Source of the DNA: Clostridia bacterium
Lineage (GTDB): Bacteria; Bacillota; Clostridia; Oscillospirales; Acutalibacteraceae
Direction: 5' to 3'
DNA: 32,815 nt
Assembly: GCA_017434895.1 (NCBI GenBank)
Contig: JAFSGB010000037.1
Coordinates: 1 to 32,815, forward strand
Shown here: in pieces, positions 1 through 8,607 of the stretch
How positions within the stretch are numbered: position 1 is the stretch's first letter
Layout: each line of letters starts with the position of its first letter
Position numbers and translations under genes: made by a program
Notes under the pieces: generated by a model
Database searches by the model: none
The model's input: only the letters and a program-made list of their open reading frames with translations
Told to the model about the DNA's origin: nothing

Positions 1-1531
1 CAACAAAAGCGCCGTAATTGGTAAGAGACTTAACAGTCCCGGTAAAACGGTCACCCTCTGCAATACTCTCCCAAATCTTAGCTTCATTAGCCTTTCTTTC
101 CTCACGAAGAACGCTTCGTATAGAACCAACTGCACGTCTACCTCTTCCGATTTCAATAATTCGGAAAGAAACCTCCTTGCCCTTTAGTTCCTCTAAAGAA
201 TCGTTTCTTGAAGCGGTAGCTTGAGAAGCAGGGATGAATACGCGAACATTATTAGTATAAGCCACAACGCCGCCCTTGATGATGTCCTTAACAAAACCTG
301 TAACGATTTCACCGGACTCTTTAGCGGTAACTATATTATCCCAACCGGCAATAGCATCGAATCGACGCTTAGAAAGCATTGCGGTTCCTTCCTGATCATT
401 GATTTTCATGATGATTAGGTTTAATTTATCATCAACCTTAACTTCATCCATTAGCTTAACATCGGGGTCAGAAGAATATTCTGCTGCAGAAACGTAGCCT
501 GTAACTCCTCTGCCGATATCAACTGTGATTTCTGAGGGATTAACAGCTACAACGATACCCTCAACCTTTTGGTCTCCTGTTAAGCCGCTGAGTGAAGCTT
601 CAAATGCTTCCTCATCTGTCATTTCCTCGAAACTTTTTTGAACAGATTCTTTTACCTCCATCTGTTCTTCAACCGATTGTAAATTTTCTGACATGGTATA
701 GATTACCTCCTTAATAATACCTGCAGGCGTAGACGCACCTGCAACAACTCCAACATTAAGGCAACCACTCAAATCAATTAGTCCGAGTTCATCAGCCGTT
801 TCGATGTGATAGGTTTTTTCGCAATTAGCCTTGCAAATATCGAAAAGTTTTGTCGTGTTTGAACTGTGCTTTCCGCCAATTACAATGACCGCATCGCTTT
901 TAGCGGAAAGCTCGTCCGCTTCGCTTTGCCTCAAAGAAGTCGCATTACATATTGTATCAAAAATTTTCGCGTTTGTACATACTTTTTTTAATTTTTTTTG
1001 TATATTTTCCCAAATTTCCGCATTAAAAGTTGTTTGAGACACCAAAACAATATCTTTTTTTTCAAAATTTTGATGTGAATAAAGCAATTTTTCAATTTCC
1101 TGCTCGCTGGCTACAACATAGTACTCTCCAAAACAGTGACCGATAATGCCCTTTACCTCTTGATGTTGCTCGTCACCGGCAATAATTGTAACCGCTCCTT
1201 TAGAACTGTTTTCGGCAACTATTTTATGAATTTTGGCTACAAAGGGGCAGGTAGCATCGGCAACAGAGAGACCTAAACTTTGGGCCTTTTCAAAAACTGC
1301 ACGCTCTACCCCATGGGAACGGATTACCAAGGTTTCGTCGCAATTTGCTTCTTTTGGGCTTTCAACAATTCTTACTCCCCTATTTTTAAGCTCATCAACA
1401 AGCTGTGGGTTGTGAATAATAGGTCCCAGTGTGCATACCCTTTTGCCCTCGTCCAGTAGTTGATAAACCATATTTACCGCACGGTTAACCCCAAAGCAAA
1501 ATCCGGCGGTTTCTGCCTTAATTATTCTCAT
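1..1531 (-). CDS. ispH-rpsA: IspH-ribosomal protein S1 fusion (4-hydroxy-3-methylbut-2-enyl diphosphate reductase / S1), partial at the left edge
   Basis: One open frame of 510 visible residues that leaves the window before its stop. Residues 1-279 are IspH, the [4Fe-4S] enzyme making IPP and DMAPP in the last MEP-pathway step. The three cluster cysteines are visible: C12 (FCFGVNRAV), C95 (DATCPF) and C195 (ICNATS). H123/E125 (QHQEV), T167 (SQTT) and S223-N225 also fit the family. From Met280 the frame continues without a stop into S1: one OB-type S1 repeat at about 322-388, a second at about 408-476, and a third starting near 493 (TGTVKSLTNYGAFV). S1 helps the 30S subunit bind mRNA. The start (ATG at 1531) overlaps the end of cmk by 14 nt. 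IspH-S1 fusions are known in Clostridia. The number of S1 repeats cannot be told because the gene is cut off. Confidence 0.95.
   Translation of the reverse strand, partial: MRIIKAETAGFCFGVNRAVNMVYQLLDEGKRVCTLGPIIHNPQLVDELKNRGVRIVESPKEANCDETLVIRSHGVERAVFEKAQSLGLSVADATCPFVAKIHKIVAENSSKGAVTIIAGDEQHQEVKGIIGHCFGEYYVVASEQEIEKLLYSHQNFEKKDIVLVSQTTFNAEIWENIQKKLKKVCTNAKIFDTICNATSLRQSEADELSAKSDAVIVIGGKHSSNTTKLFDICKANCEKTYHIETADELGLIDLSGCLNVGVVAGASTPAGIIKEVIYTMSENLQSVEEQMEVKESVQKSFEEMTDEEAFEASLSGLTGDQKVEGIVVAVNPSEITVDIGRGVTGYVSAAEYSSDPDVKLMDEVKVDDKLNLIIMKINDQEGTAMLSKRRFDAIAGWDNIVTAKESGEIVTGFVKDIIKGGVVAYTNNVRVFIPASQATASRNDSLEELKGKEVSFRIIEIGRGRRAVGSIRSVLREERKANEAKIWESIAEGDRFTGTVKSLTNYGAFV
692..712 (-). promoter_or_regulatory. 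Internal ribosome binding site and Met start for S1 inside the ispH-rpsA frame
   Basis: Read on the minus strand, AAGGAGGT (705-712) is followed by 10 nt and then an in-frame ATG (692-694, Met280), exactly at the IspH/S1 junction. The site is as strong as those of the true genes around it, although the spacing is a little long. The protein from Met280 starts like a normal free-standing S1 (MSENLQSVEEQ). It may therefore allow S1 to be made both fused and alone. The alternative is that it is a relic of the gene fusion. Confidence 0.5.
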
Positions 1532-2198
1532 TTACAGCAATTCCTTTATTAATTATCTCGGTCAGAAGTGCAAAAGATTGCTCAAATTCAAGTCCGGTAG
1601 TGTCAGCAACAATAGCATCCTCAGCTTGCTTTAAGGGGGCGATGTCGCGGTGCATATCGTTGTAGTCACGCTTTACCATATCGTCAAAAACGTCCTTAAA
1701 TTCAACTATTTGCCCCTTTTCGATTAATTCCTTGTAGCGACGCATTGCCCTATCCTCGGCAGTGGCGGTTAAATAAATTTTAACCGTAGCGTTTGGAAGT
1801 ACAACCGTACCAATATCTCTGCCGTCCATAAGGCAATTGTTGTTTTCGGCCAATTTTCTCTGTGTGTCAAGCAAAAAGGCTCTGACAGGAGGCTTTGCCG
1901 AAACAGCGGAAGCCATCATTGAAGCCTCTGGTGTTCTTATGTCGTCGGAAACATCCTGTCCGTCTAAAAAAACCCTTTGCTCACCCTCTGCAAAGCGTAT
2001 ATCAACTGTGGTTTCAGCTAAAATACTCTCTATATCGCAGTTAAGCTGGGTGTCAGCGCCAAGGCGTGAAAACTTTAGTCCCACTGCTCTGTACATAGCG
2101 CCGGTATCAACATAAATAAAGCCGAACTTTTCCGCCAGCTTTCTGGACAGTGTGCTTTTTCCCGCACCGGCGGGACCGTCAATAGCTACTGAAATCAT
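1518..2198 (-). CDS. cmk: Cytidylate kinase
   Basis: 226 residues, normal for bacterial Cmk. It phosphorylates CMP and dCMP with ATP, salvaging pyrimidine nucleotides in the cytoplasm. The P-loop is at residues 8-16 (GPAGAGKST), followed by DTGAMYRAV in the nucleotide-binding region and GRDIGTVVLP before the lid. I chose the ATG at 2198 because AAGGAG sits just upstream and the protein then starts MISVAIDGP as the family does. The longer frame from 2222 would add eight residues and lies within the ribosome-site region. It follows yhiN by 16 nt and overlaps ispH-rpsA by 14 nt. The yhiN-cmk-ispH order is common in Clostridia. Confidence 0.96.
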   Translation of the reverse strand: MISVAIDGPAGAGKSTLSRKLAEKFGFIYVDTGAMYRAVGLKFSRLGADTQLNCDIESILAETTVDIRFAEGEQRVFLDGQDVSDDIRTPEASMMASAVSAKPPVRAFLLDTQRKLAENNNCLMDGRDIGTVVLPNATVKIYLTATAEDRAMRRYKELIEKGQIVEFKDVFDDMVKRDYNDMHRDIAPLKQAEDAIVADTTGLEFEQSFALLTEIINKGIAVNENN

Positions 2199-2214
2199 AA
2201 AAAATACTCCTTTA

Positions 2215-3453
2215 TTACACATTTTCTCCTGCTAAAAAGCCGGTGGAAAACGCAATTTGTAAATTAAATCCGCCGGTAAATGCGTCAACATCAATTATCT
2301 CTCCGGCAAAGAAAAGCCCCTTTATAAGCTTTGATTCCATTGTAGAAGGGTTAATCTCCTTAACAGAAATTCCACCGCCTGTAATAATTGCCTCCTCAAT
2401 AGGTCTAAATCCAGTGATATGTAGGGCAAAACTCTTAATTACTCGGCAAAGCTGGTACCTTTGCTCACGACTTATTTGATTAACCTTACAATGTGGGTCA
2501 ATTGCAGATAAATCTATTATAACGGGAATTAAGCTTTTTGGCAACAAGGCATCAAGAGAATTTGCAAAATCCTTATTTTGCAAAGCATCAAAATCTCTAA
2601 GTATACGCTTATCCAACTGTTCATTCGTTAACGCAGGCTTTAAATCAATTACCGCAGTATATTCTGACTTGCCCATTTTCCGCATATATGCCGAAGCAGA
2701 TAAAACAAGAGGCCCCGAAATGCCGAAATGAGTAAAAAGCATCTCTCCCATTTCCTTGTAAATCGGCTTTTTCTTACCGTTTTCAAAAACAGATAGGGTT
2801 ACATTTTTAAGGGAAAGTCCCGAAAGCCTTGAACAAAAGCCCTCGTGACAGCAAAGTGGCACAAGCGAGGGTTTAAGCTCGGTTACGGTGTGACCAATCT
2901 CCTTTGCCATTCTGTATCCGTCGCCAGTAGAGCCTGTAACGGGGTAAGAAAGACCGCCCGTTGCAAGCACCACACTGTCGGCATCAACAATTTCGCCGTT
3001 TGTAAGCTCGACACCAATCACCCTATCACCGTCGGTTTTAATACTTTTAGCGGTAGCGTGAAGTAGCTTTATTCCTCGAGGTTTAAGCCCCTTAACTAAG
3101 GCATCAACTATATCCACTGCCTTATCCGACTGTGGAAAAACTCGGTTTCCTCTTTCAGTTTTAAGTGGCACACCCATCGTCTCAAAAAAAGCCATTGTTT
3201 CTTGCGACGACCACCTCGAAAAAGCAGAATACAAAAATCTGCCGTTTTTAGGCACATTTGCAATTAAGGTATCAAGGTCGCAGTTATTGGTTACATTACA
3301 TCTACCCTTGCCCGTAATCATAAGCTTTCGGCAGGGGCGCTCGTTTTTCTCAATTATTGTAATTTGCCTTTTTGTGTCCTTATATTTAAAGTCGGCGCTG
3401 AGGGCGGCCTTAAGTCCTGCCGGGCCGCCGCCGATTATAACAATTCTTTTCAT
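2215..3453 (-). CDS. yhiN: YhiN/HI0933-family FAD-dependent flavoprotein
   Basis: 412 residues. The N-terminal Rossmann FAD motif is at 7-13 (IGGGPAG), followed by the family signature around ITGKGRCNVTN, and the C-terminal FAD contact FFAGEIIDVDAFTGGFN. This is the HI0933/YhiN group, often labelled aminoacetone oxidase-like NAD(P)/FAD-dependent oxidoreductase. The physiological substrate is unknown. The start ATG shares one base with the stop of yfcE (TAATG), so the two are probably translationally coupled. The family assignment is firm, but no specific reaction is claimed. Confidence 0.93.
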   Translation of the reverse strand: MKRIVIIGGGPAGLKAALSADFKYKDTKRQITIIEKNERPCRKLMITGKGRCNVTNNCDLDTLIANVPKNGRFLYSAFSRWSSQETMAFFETMGVPLKTERGNRVFPQSDKAVDIVDALVKGLKPRGIKLLHATAKSIKTDGDRVIGVELTNGEIVDADSVVLATGGLSYPVTGSTGDGYRMAKEIGHTVTELKPSLVPLCCHEGFCSRLSGLSLKNVTLSVFENGKKKPIYKEMGEMLFTHFGISGPLVLSASAYMRKMGKSEYTAVIDLKPALTNEQLDKRILRDFDALQNKDFANSLDALLPKSLIPVIIDLSAIDPHCKVNQISREQRYQLCRVIKSFALHITGFRPIEEAIITGGGISVKEINPSTMESKLIKGLFFAGEIIDVDAFTGGFNLQIAFSTGFLAGENV

Positions 3454-3998
3454 TAAATTTTGTATTCCTTATAAATCTCATTGGTTTCTAAGTTTTTCCA
3501 AACAAATTTATCCTTATCCAGTATCATATAGCTATGCGGTGTTCCCTCTTTTGGAATTGACACCGAGCCAGGGTTCATATAAATAAAGCTTTCATATTCC
3601 ACACATTTTGAAATATGGGTGTGACCGTTAAGCAAAATATCACCCTTAGCAATAGGCGGAAGCTTATTTTCGTTAAAATTATGCCCATGGGTGGCATAAA
3701 TTAGCTTTTCACCTACAGGTATTACCGAATAATCTGCCAAAATGGGAAAATTCAGTACCATTTGGTCAACCTCAGTGTCACAGTTACCCCTAACACAAAG
3801 TAGCTTTTCCTTTAAAGGATTAAGCATTTCTATAACCTTTTTAGGGGCATATTCACGCGGCAAATCATTGCGGGGACCATGATAAAGAATATCTCCCAAA
3901 AGCAAAATTTTATCCACCTTTTCGGTTTCTATAACCTTAATTAATAACTCACAGTAATACGCCGAGCCATGAATATCCGAAGCAATTAAAAATTTCAT
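3453..3998 (-). CDS. yfcE: YfcE-type metallophosphoesterase
   Basis: 181 residues, the normal size for the YfcE/MJ0936 phosphodiesterases. All five metal-binding blocks are present in order: SDIHG near the N-terminus, LGDILYHGPR, VRGNCD, YATHGH and NGHTH. Family members hydrolyse artificial phosphodiesters with two bound metal ions; the natural substrate is not established. The start ATG overlaps the stop of the upstream flavin reductase-like gene by 4 nt (ATGA) and the stop overlaps the yhiN start by 1 nt, so this is an internal operon gene. Confidence 0.93.
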   Translation of the reverse strand: MKFLIASDIHGSAYYCELLIKVIETEKVDKILLLGDILYHGPRNDLPREYAPKKVIEMLNPLKEKLLCVRGNCDTEVDQMVLNFPILADYSVIPVGEKLIYATHGHNFNENKLPPIAKGDILLNGHTHISKCVEYESFIYMNPGSVSIPKEGTPHSYMILDKDKFVWKNLETNEIYKEYKI

Positions 3999-4489
3999 TT
4001 TATTAATACCTTTTCAATCTTTCCTATTATAATGTGGTGCAAGTCTTTATTATACCATTTTTCTAGGGGTGCAGTATCGGTAAAGCACTCCTCTTTTAAA
4101 ACATCAACATATTGTTTTTTGCAAACAAGTACCATGCGAGCCTCCTTAAAATAAACCGAATTATCACAAAAAATCGGTGTTAAACCCGTAAGCTCTGTTT
4201 TGTTAACATCTCTGCCGGACTGCGAGCCGCAAACCTTGTGAACTGCCTTATTGTCACCATAAAAACTAAGAGTGAAATAATCATTGTCATTAATAAATTT
4301 CATTGTATAACGTTGGGGTCTAACCATAGCTACAACCGAGTCAGCACCCCACATTTCTCCCATAAAACCCCAAGAGGCGGTCATCATATTATAACCGTCC
4401 TTATCTCCGGCGGAAATTAACATCCACTCTTCAGCAATAGCCTTAATAAGATTATCACTAATTTCCTTTGGATTTATTTCTTTAAACAT
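3995..4489 (-). CDS. Flavin reductase-like (FMN-binding) protein
   Basis: 164 residues resembling the small split-barrel flavin reductase-like domain proteins. The features I rely on are the N-terminal MMTASWGFMG segment, the VAMVRPQRYTMKF region and the FTLSFYGDN strand, which match the FMN-contact parts of this fold. Members bind FMN and reduce flavin or unknown partners with NAD(P)H. There is no partner monooxygenase nearby, so the role is open. The gene starts 8 nt after the recG stop and overlaps yfcE by 4 nt. Confidence 0.85.
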   Translation of the reverse strand: MFKEINPKEISDNLIKAIAEEWMLISAGDKDGYNMMTASWGFMGEMWGADSVVAMVRPQRYTMKFINDNDYFTLSFYGDNKAVHKVCGSQSGRDVNKTELTGLTPIFCDNSVYFKEARMVLVCKKQYVDVLKEECFTDTAPLEKWYNKDLHHIIIGKIEKVLIK

Positions 4490-4497
4490 AATATCAC

Positions 4498-6513
4498 CTA
4501 TTCTTTGTTAAGTTTTTTATAAAGATCGAGGATTTCGGTTTTTAAAGCTTCATTTTTTCTAAGATCGGGGTCGGTTTCAAGTAAATTTTCAGCTTCCTTA
4601 CCTGCTAACTCTAAAACCTCTTTATCGGCAAAAAGATCGGCAATTTTCATTGGCGGCAGTCCGTGCTGACGGGAACCTAAGAAATTGCCAGGACCGCGAA
4701 GCCGTAAATCCTCATCGGCAATTTTAAAGCCGTCGGTATTTTTTTTAATTATTTCCAATCTTTTCAGAGTGTCCTCGGCGGTGTTGTCGGTAATAAGGAT
4801 ACAATCTGATTTATACTCACCTCTGCCAATTCTGCCCCTCAACTGGTGAAGCTGAGAAAGACCGAAGCGCTCAGCATTTTCAATCACCATTATCACTGCA
4901 TTTGGTACATCAATGCCAACCTCAATAACAGTTGTGGCAATAAGAAGCTGAATCTCACCATCGGAAAACTGACGCATTACCTCGTCTTTTTCTTTAGCAC
5001 TCATTTTTCCGTGAAGCAAACCAACCGAATAATTTTTAAATTGATTATTTTTTAGGTTGACATAATACTCAGTTGCAGAGGTTATGTCAACCTCGTCGTT
5101 TTCCTCAACTAAGGGACAAACAATATAACCTTGCCTACCATCATCAAGGAATTTTTTTATATATCTGTAAATTCTCTCTCTGTAAGAGGTATCCACCAAA
5201 TATGTATCAATTTTTTGTCTGCCGGCGGGATATTCGTCCACAATGCTAACATCAAGGTCTCCATACAGTATAAGACCCAGCGTTCCCGGTATTGGGGTTG
5301 CAGACATTACAAGTTTATGGGGGTTTTCTCCCTTTAATGCCAAGCTTCCCCTTTGCCCCACTCCAAAGCGATGTTGCTCATCGGTTACAACAAGCCCCAG
5401 TTTATTAAATTCAACATCCTTTGTAATTAAAGCGTGGGTGCCCACAACAACATCAATTTCGCCCTTTTTTAAAGCCGCTTTTATGGTATTCTTTTCCTTT
5501 ATCTTAACACTACCGGTCATCAAAGCACAGCGAATGCCTGTATTCTCAGTGATTTTAAGCAAAGTTTTGTAGTGCTGATTAGCCAAAATTTCGGTAGGCG
5601 CCATAAGACAAGACTGAAAACCGTTTTTGGCAGCAGAGTACATAAGCGCGGCGGCGATAACGGTTTTACCGCTTCCAACATCACCTTGAACAAGGCGGCT
5701 CATTGGAGTTCCCGAGAACATATCCCGCATACATTCCTTAATAACCCGTTCTTGGGCAGAGGTCATATTAAATGGCAAGAGCGCCTTAAATTCGGCAAGA
5801 TATCCTTGTTTTATAACACTACCCGCCTTTTTTCCTTTTTTGCTTTTAAGGAGTGATAAACCTGTACGGAGAATAAAAAGTTCCTCAAAAACAAGTCTTT
5901 TCTGCGCTTTTAAAAACGCCTCTCTAGAAATGGGAAAATGAATATTTTCTATAGCATAATTAATGGTGCAAAGTCTGTTTCTTTCTCTTATTTCCTCGGG
6001 GATTGTCTCGGGCAAGCGAACTTGGGCAACGGCGGTTTTTATAAGCCTTTCAATCTGCTTTGAGGACATATTTTTACTCGCCGGATAAATCGGTTCAATA
6101 CCGTTTTCGACGGCGGGTACAATTTTCGGCGAGGACATTTGCTTAAACAAAAATCCTCCCGTAATTTTGCCGTAGAAAAGATATTCCCTACCCTCTCTTA
6201 TACTGTTTGCCAAGAATTTTTGACCCCAAAGTACCACTGTCATTTGGGCAGAACTATCCTCTACCACAATACTGTAAAGGGTAATCCCCGACCTTTTTCT
6301 TTCTTCTGTTTTGCTTAAAACCTTAGCTTTTACACAAACATCTGTAAAAAATGGAGCAGTGGAAATTGGTGAAATATCAGTCCAGTCAAGGTAACTTCTC
6401 GGATAAAAACGCAAAAGGGCACCGACAGTATCGATGCCCTTGTTTTTTAGTACAACAGCTCGCTTTTCACCAACACCCTTTAAATACTGTATATCGGTGG
6501 AAGCTGTTATCAT
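4498..6513 (-). CDS. recG: ATP-dependent DNA helicase RecG
   Basis: 671 residues, the usual length. RecG remodels stalled replication forks and Holliday junctions. The N-terminal third holds the wedge/OB domain (about 55-140). The helicase core has Walker A GDVGSGKT at 277-284, the Walker B box DEQH at 378-381, motif III SATPIP at 404-409, and later QLRGRIGRG (motif VI) and LRGPGNFLG (the TRG translocation region). Oddity: the residue after SATPIP is Gly410, where RecG proteins normally have Arg (PIPRTLA). The flanking sequence is clean, so this is a substitution, not a frameshift. The gene starts 10 nt after yloV and is followed after 8 nt by the flavin reductase-like gene. Confidence 0.97.
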   Translation of the reverse strand: MITASTDIQYLKGVGEKRAVVLKNKGIDTVGALLRFYPRSYLDWTDISPISTAPFFTDVCVKAKVLSKTEERKRSGITLYSIVVEDSSAQMTVVLWGQKFLANSIREGREYLFYGKITGGFLFKQMSSPKIVPAVENGIEPIYPASKNMSSKQIERLIKTAVAQVRLPETIPEEIRERNRLCTINYAIENIHFPISREAFLKAQKRLVFEELFILRTGLSLLKSKKGKKAGSVIKQGYLAEFKALLPFNMTSAQERVIKECMRDMFSGTPMSRLVQGDVGSGKTVIAAALMYSAAKNGFQSCLMAPTEILANQHYKTLLKITENTGIRCALMTGSVKIKEKNTIKAALKKGEIDVVVGTHALITKDVEFNKLGLVVTDEQHRFGVGQRGSLALKGENPHKLVMSATPIPGTLGLILYGDLDVSIVDEYPAGRQKIDTYLVDTSYRERIYRYIKKFLDDGRQGYIVCPLVEENDEVDITSATEYYVNLKNNQFKNYSVGLLHGKMSAKEKDEVMRQFSDGEIQLLIATTVIEVGIDVPNAVIMVIENAERFGLSQLHQLRGRIGRGEYKSDCILITDNTAEDTLKRLEIIKKNTDGFKIADEDLRLRGPGNFLGSRQHGLPPMKIADLFADKEVLELAGKEAENLLETDPDLRKNEALKTEILDLYKKLNKE

Positions 6514-6523
6514 TTTAATTCAC

Positions 6524-8200
6524 CTACTCAACAGAGATTATATAGTAGTAAATCGGCTGACCGCCATTTATAAAAGTGATTTCGGTTTTTTCACCGTATT
6601 TTTCTTGTACTAAAGACTCAATTGAAGCGGCTTGCTCGTCAGAAACATCCTCGCCGTGGATAACGGTAACAAACTGGCTGTCATTCTTAATCATTTTCTT
6701 TAAAAGCTTCATAACAGTCTTTTCAAGGTCATTATCAACAAAGATGATCTTACCGCCGGTAAGTGCCATTAGGTCGCCCTTTTTGATGTTTTGACCATCT
6801 GCTTGAGAATCGCGTGCAGCAAAGGTAATTTGTCCGGTTGCAATTCTTTCAGCCGCCTTTTGCATTTCGATAGCATTAGTGTTATCGTCAGCATCGGGGT
6901 CAAAGGCAAGCAAAGCAGAAATTCCCTGAGGAATTGTTCTTGTGTGGAGAACAATAACCTTGCGGGTGGAAATCGGGATTGCTTGCTCGGCGGCCATAAT
7001 AATGTTTTTATTGTTAGGCAAAACAAAAACCGTCTCGGCTGGGGTGGTTTCTATAGCCTTTAAAATATCATCAGTACTGGGGTTCATTGTTTGACCGCCG
7101 CTGACAACTGTATCAACACCTAAATCACGGAACAGGTCAGCTAAACCGTCACCCGCGCTAACTGACACAAAGCCAACCGGATTTGTAGGTTCCACGGGAG
7201 TGAAGGTCTCGGTTCTGTCAGCACTCTTAGCAGGCTTTTTCTTTGCGTTCGCCGCATCGTGTTTTTGTCTTTCGTGCTGGTCACGCATATTTTCAATCTT
7301 AAGGTGAACGAGTGAACCGTGGGTCAATGCGTTTTCAATAGCATTTCCGGGGTGGTCGGTATGAACGTGAACCTTAATAATCTCCTCGTCATCAACCACA
7401 ACAACGCAGTCACCGATAGTTTCAAGGAACATTCTAAGGTCGTTGGGCTCCTTGCCGCACTCGGGATTACGGTTAACAATAAACTCGGTGCAGTAGGTAA
7501 AGGTAATTTCGGTTTCAAATTCACCTGCAGCATTTCTGCCGCCATCTTGCTCCTCGTCATCCTCCATAGGAGTGTTACTACCTTTTATGATTACGCCGTC
7601 CTTAAATACAGAAAGCATACCCTTTAAAATAAGCACAAAACCAAAACCACCGGCATCAACAACTCCTGCCTTTTTAAGCTGAGGCAAAAGCTCGGGGGTT
7701 TCTGCCAAAGCAACCTCGGCGCCCTCAAGCGCGCCTTCAAACACTGCCAGGGTATCCTTACCCTCATCACAAGCCTTTCTGGCATACTCACTGGCAACTC
7801 TTGCAACAGTAAGAATGGTACCCTCGGTAGGCTTCATAACTGCCTTGTAAGCGGCTTCAACGCCAAGCTCGAAAGCCTTTGCAAGGTTTTCGGGAGTTAC
7901 AAATTCATCGTTTCCAATTCCTTTTGCAAAGCCGCGGAATAAAAGTGAGGTAATAACGCCCGAGTTTCCTCTGGCACCTCTAAGTAAAGCCGACGCGTTA
8001 ACACTCGCTACCTTGCCCGCTGTCTCTCCGACCAGCTTTTCAAGCTCACGTGCAGAGTTACTGAGTGTCATCGACATATTAGTACCAGTATCACCGTCGG
8101 GTACGGGGAATACGTTCAAATCGTCGGTCTGTTTTCTGTTATTAGAAAGATTATTCGTTGCGGAAATCATTGCATCGCGCAATATATCACCGTTTATCAA
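6524..8200 (-). CDS. yloV: YloV/FakA-like DAK2-domain kinase
   Basis: 558 residues, similar to B. subtilis YloV and Staphylococcus FakA. The N-terminal DAK2 nucleotide-binding domain (about 9-200) carries NVFPVPDGDTGTNM near residue 30, where the acidic residues bind Mg-ATP. The acidic stretch EDDEEQDGG marks a linker, and the C-terminal half is the YloV-type domain. In S. aureus FakA phosphorylates fatty acids held by a FakB (DegV) protein; no degV gene is in this window. The start is TTG at 8200, supported by AAGGAG about ten bases upstream. It lies 39 nt after yloU and 10 nt before recG, the usual Firmicutes order. Confidence 0.92.
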   Translation of the reverse strand: MINGDILRDAMISATNNLSNNRKQTDDLNVFPVPDGDTGTNMSMTLSNSARELEKLVGETAGKVASVNASALLRGARGNSGVITSLLFRGFAKGIGNDEFVTPENLAKAFELGVEAAYKAVMKPTEGTILTVARVASEYARKACDEGKDTLAVFEGALEGAEVALAETPELLPQLKKAGVVDAGGFGFVLILKGMLSVFKDGVIIKGSNTPMEDDEEQDGGRNAAGEFETEITFTYCTEFIVNRNPECGKEPNDLRMFLETIGDCVVVVDDEEIIKVHVHTDHPGNAIENALTHGSLVHLKIENMRDQHERQKHDAANAKKKPAKSADRTETFTPVEPTNPVGFVSVSAGDGLADLFRDLGVDTVVSGGQTMNPSTDDILKAIETTPAETVFVLPNNKNIIMAAEQAIPISTRKVIVLHTRTIPQGISALLAFDPDADDNTNAIEMQKAAERIATGQITFAARDSQADGQNIKKGDLMALTGGKIIFVDNDLEKTVMKLLKKMIKNDSQFVTVIHGEDVSDEQAASIESLVQEKYGEKTEITFINGGQPIYYYIISVE

Positions 8201-8239
8201 AATATAACACTCCTTAAAGGGTAAATTTTTATCTCTAAA

Positions 8240-8590
8240 TTATTCTTTAATACCGTCTACCTTAACAATAACCTTGTCAACGGTAATACCTGTCTTTTCC
8301 TTTACCACGTACTTTACCTTTTCAGTAATGCTTGCGGCAATGGCATTAATATTCATACCATAGCTGACAACAATGTGAAGCTCCACCTTTACACCGTCGG
8401 TGCCTCCCGATACCTTTATACCGGTATCAATGGATTCTTCCTTGCTGAATTTATTGAATATTTTCTGTTTTGGGTCGCGTGCCATCATACCCACAACGCC
8501 AAAGCAGGATGTAACCTCGTTTCCGATTAATTTCGAGAGATAACCCTCTGAAATATCAATTGTTCCGAGTCTTGTTTCATAAGCTAGCAT
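8240..8590 (-). CDS. yloU: Asp23/YloU-family (DUF322) protein
   Basis: 116 residues from the ATG at 8590. The start MLAYETRLGTIDIS followed by YLSKLIGNEVTSCFGVVGM is the usual Asp23/Gls24/YloU opening. The central GVKVELHIVVSYGMNI and the C-terminal GITVDKVIVKVDGI complete the domain. These proteins are linked to envelope stress or membrane-associated functions in Gram-positive bacteria; a biochemical role is not settled. A TTG at 8611 would lengthen it by seven residues but overlaps the stop of the preceding gene and lacks its own ribosome site, whereas AAAGGGAAG lies before the ATG. It pairs with yloV downstream. Confidence 0.93.
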   Translation of the reverse strand: MLAYETRLGTIDISEGYLSKLIGNEVTSCFGVVGMMARDPKQKIFNKFSKEESIDTGIKVSGGTDGVKVELHIVVSYGMNINAIAASITEKVKYVVKEKTGITVDKVIVKVDGIKE

Positions 8591-8607
8591 AATTAAGATC
8601 TTCCCTT

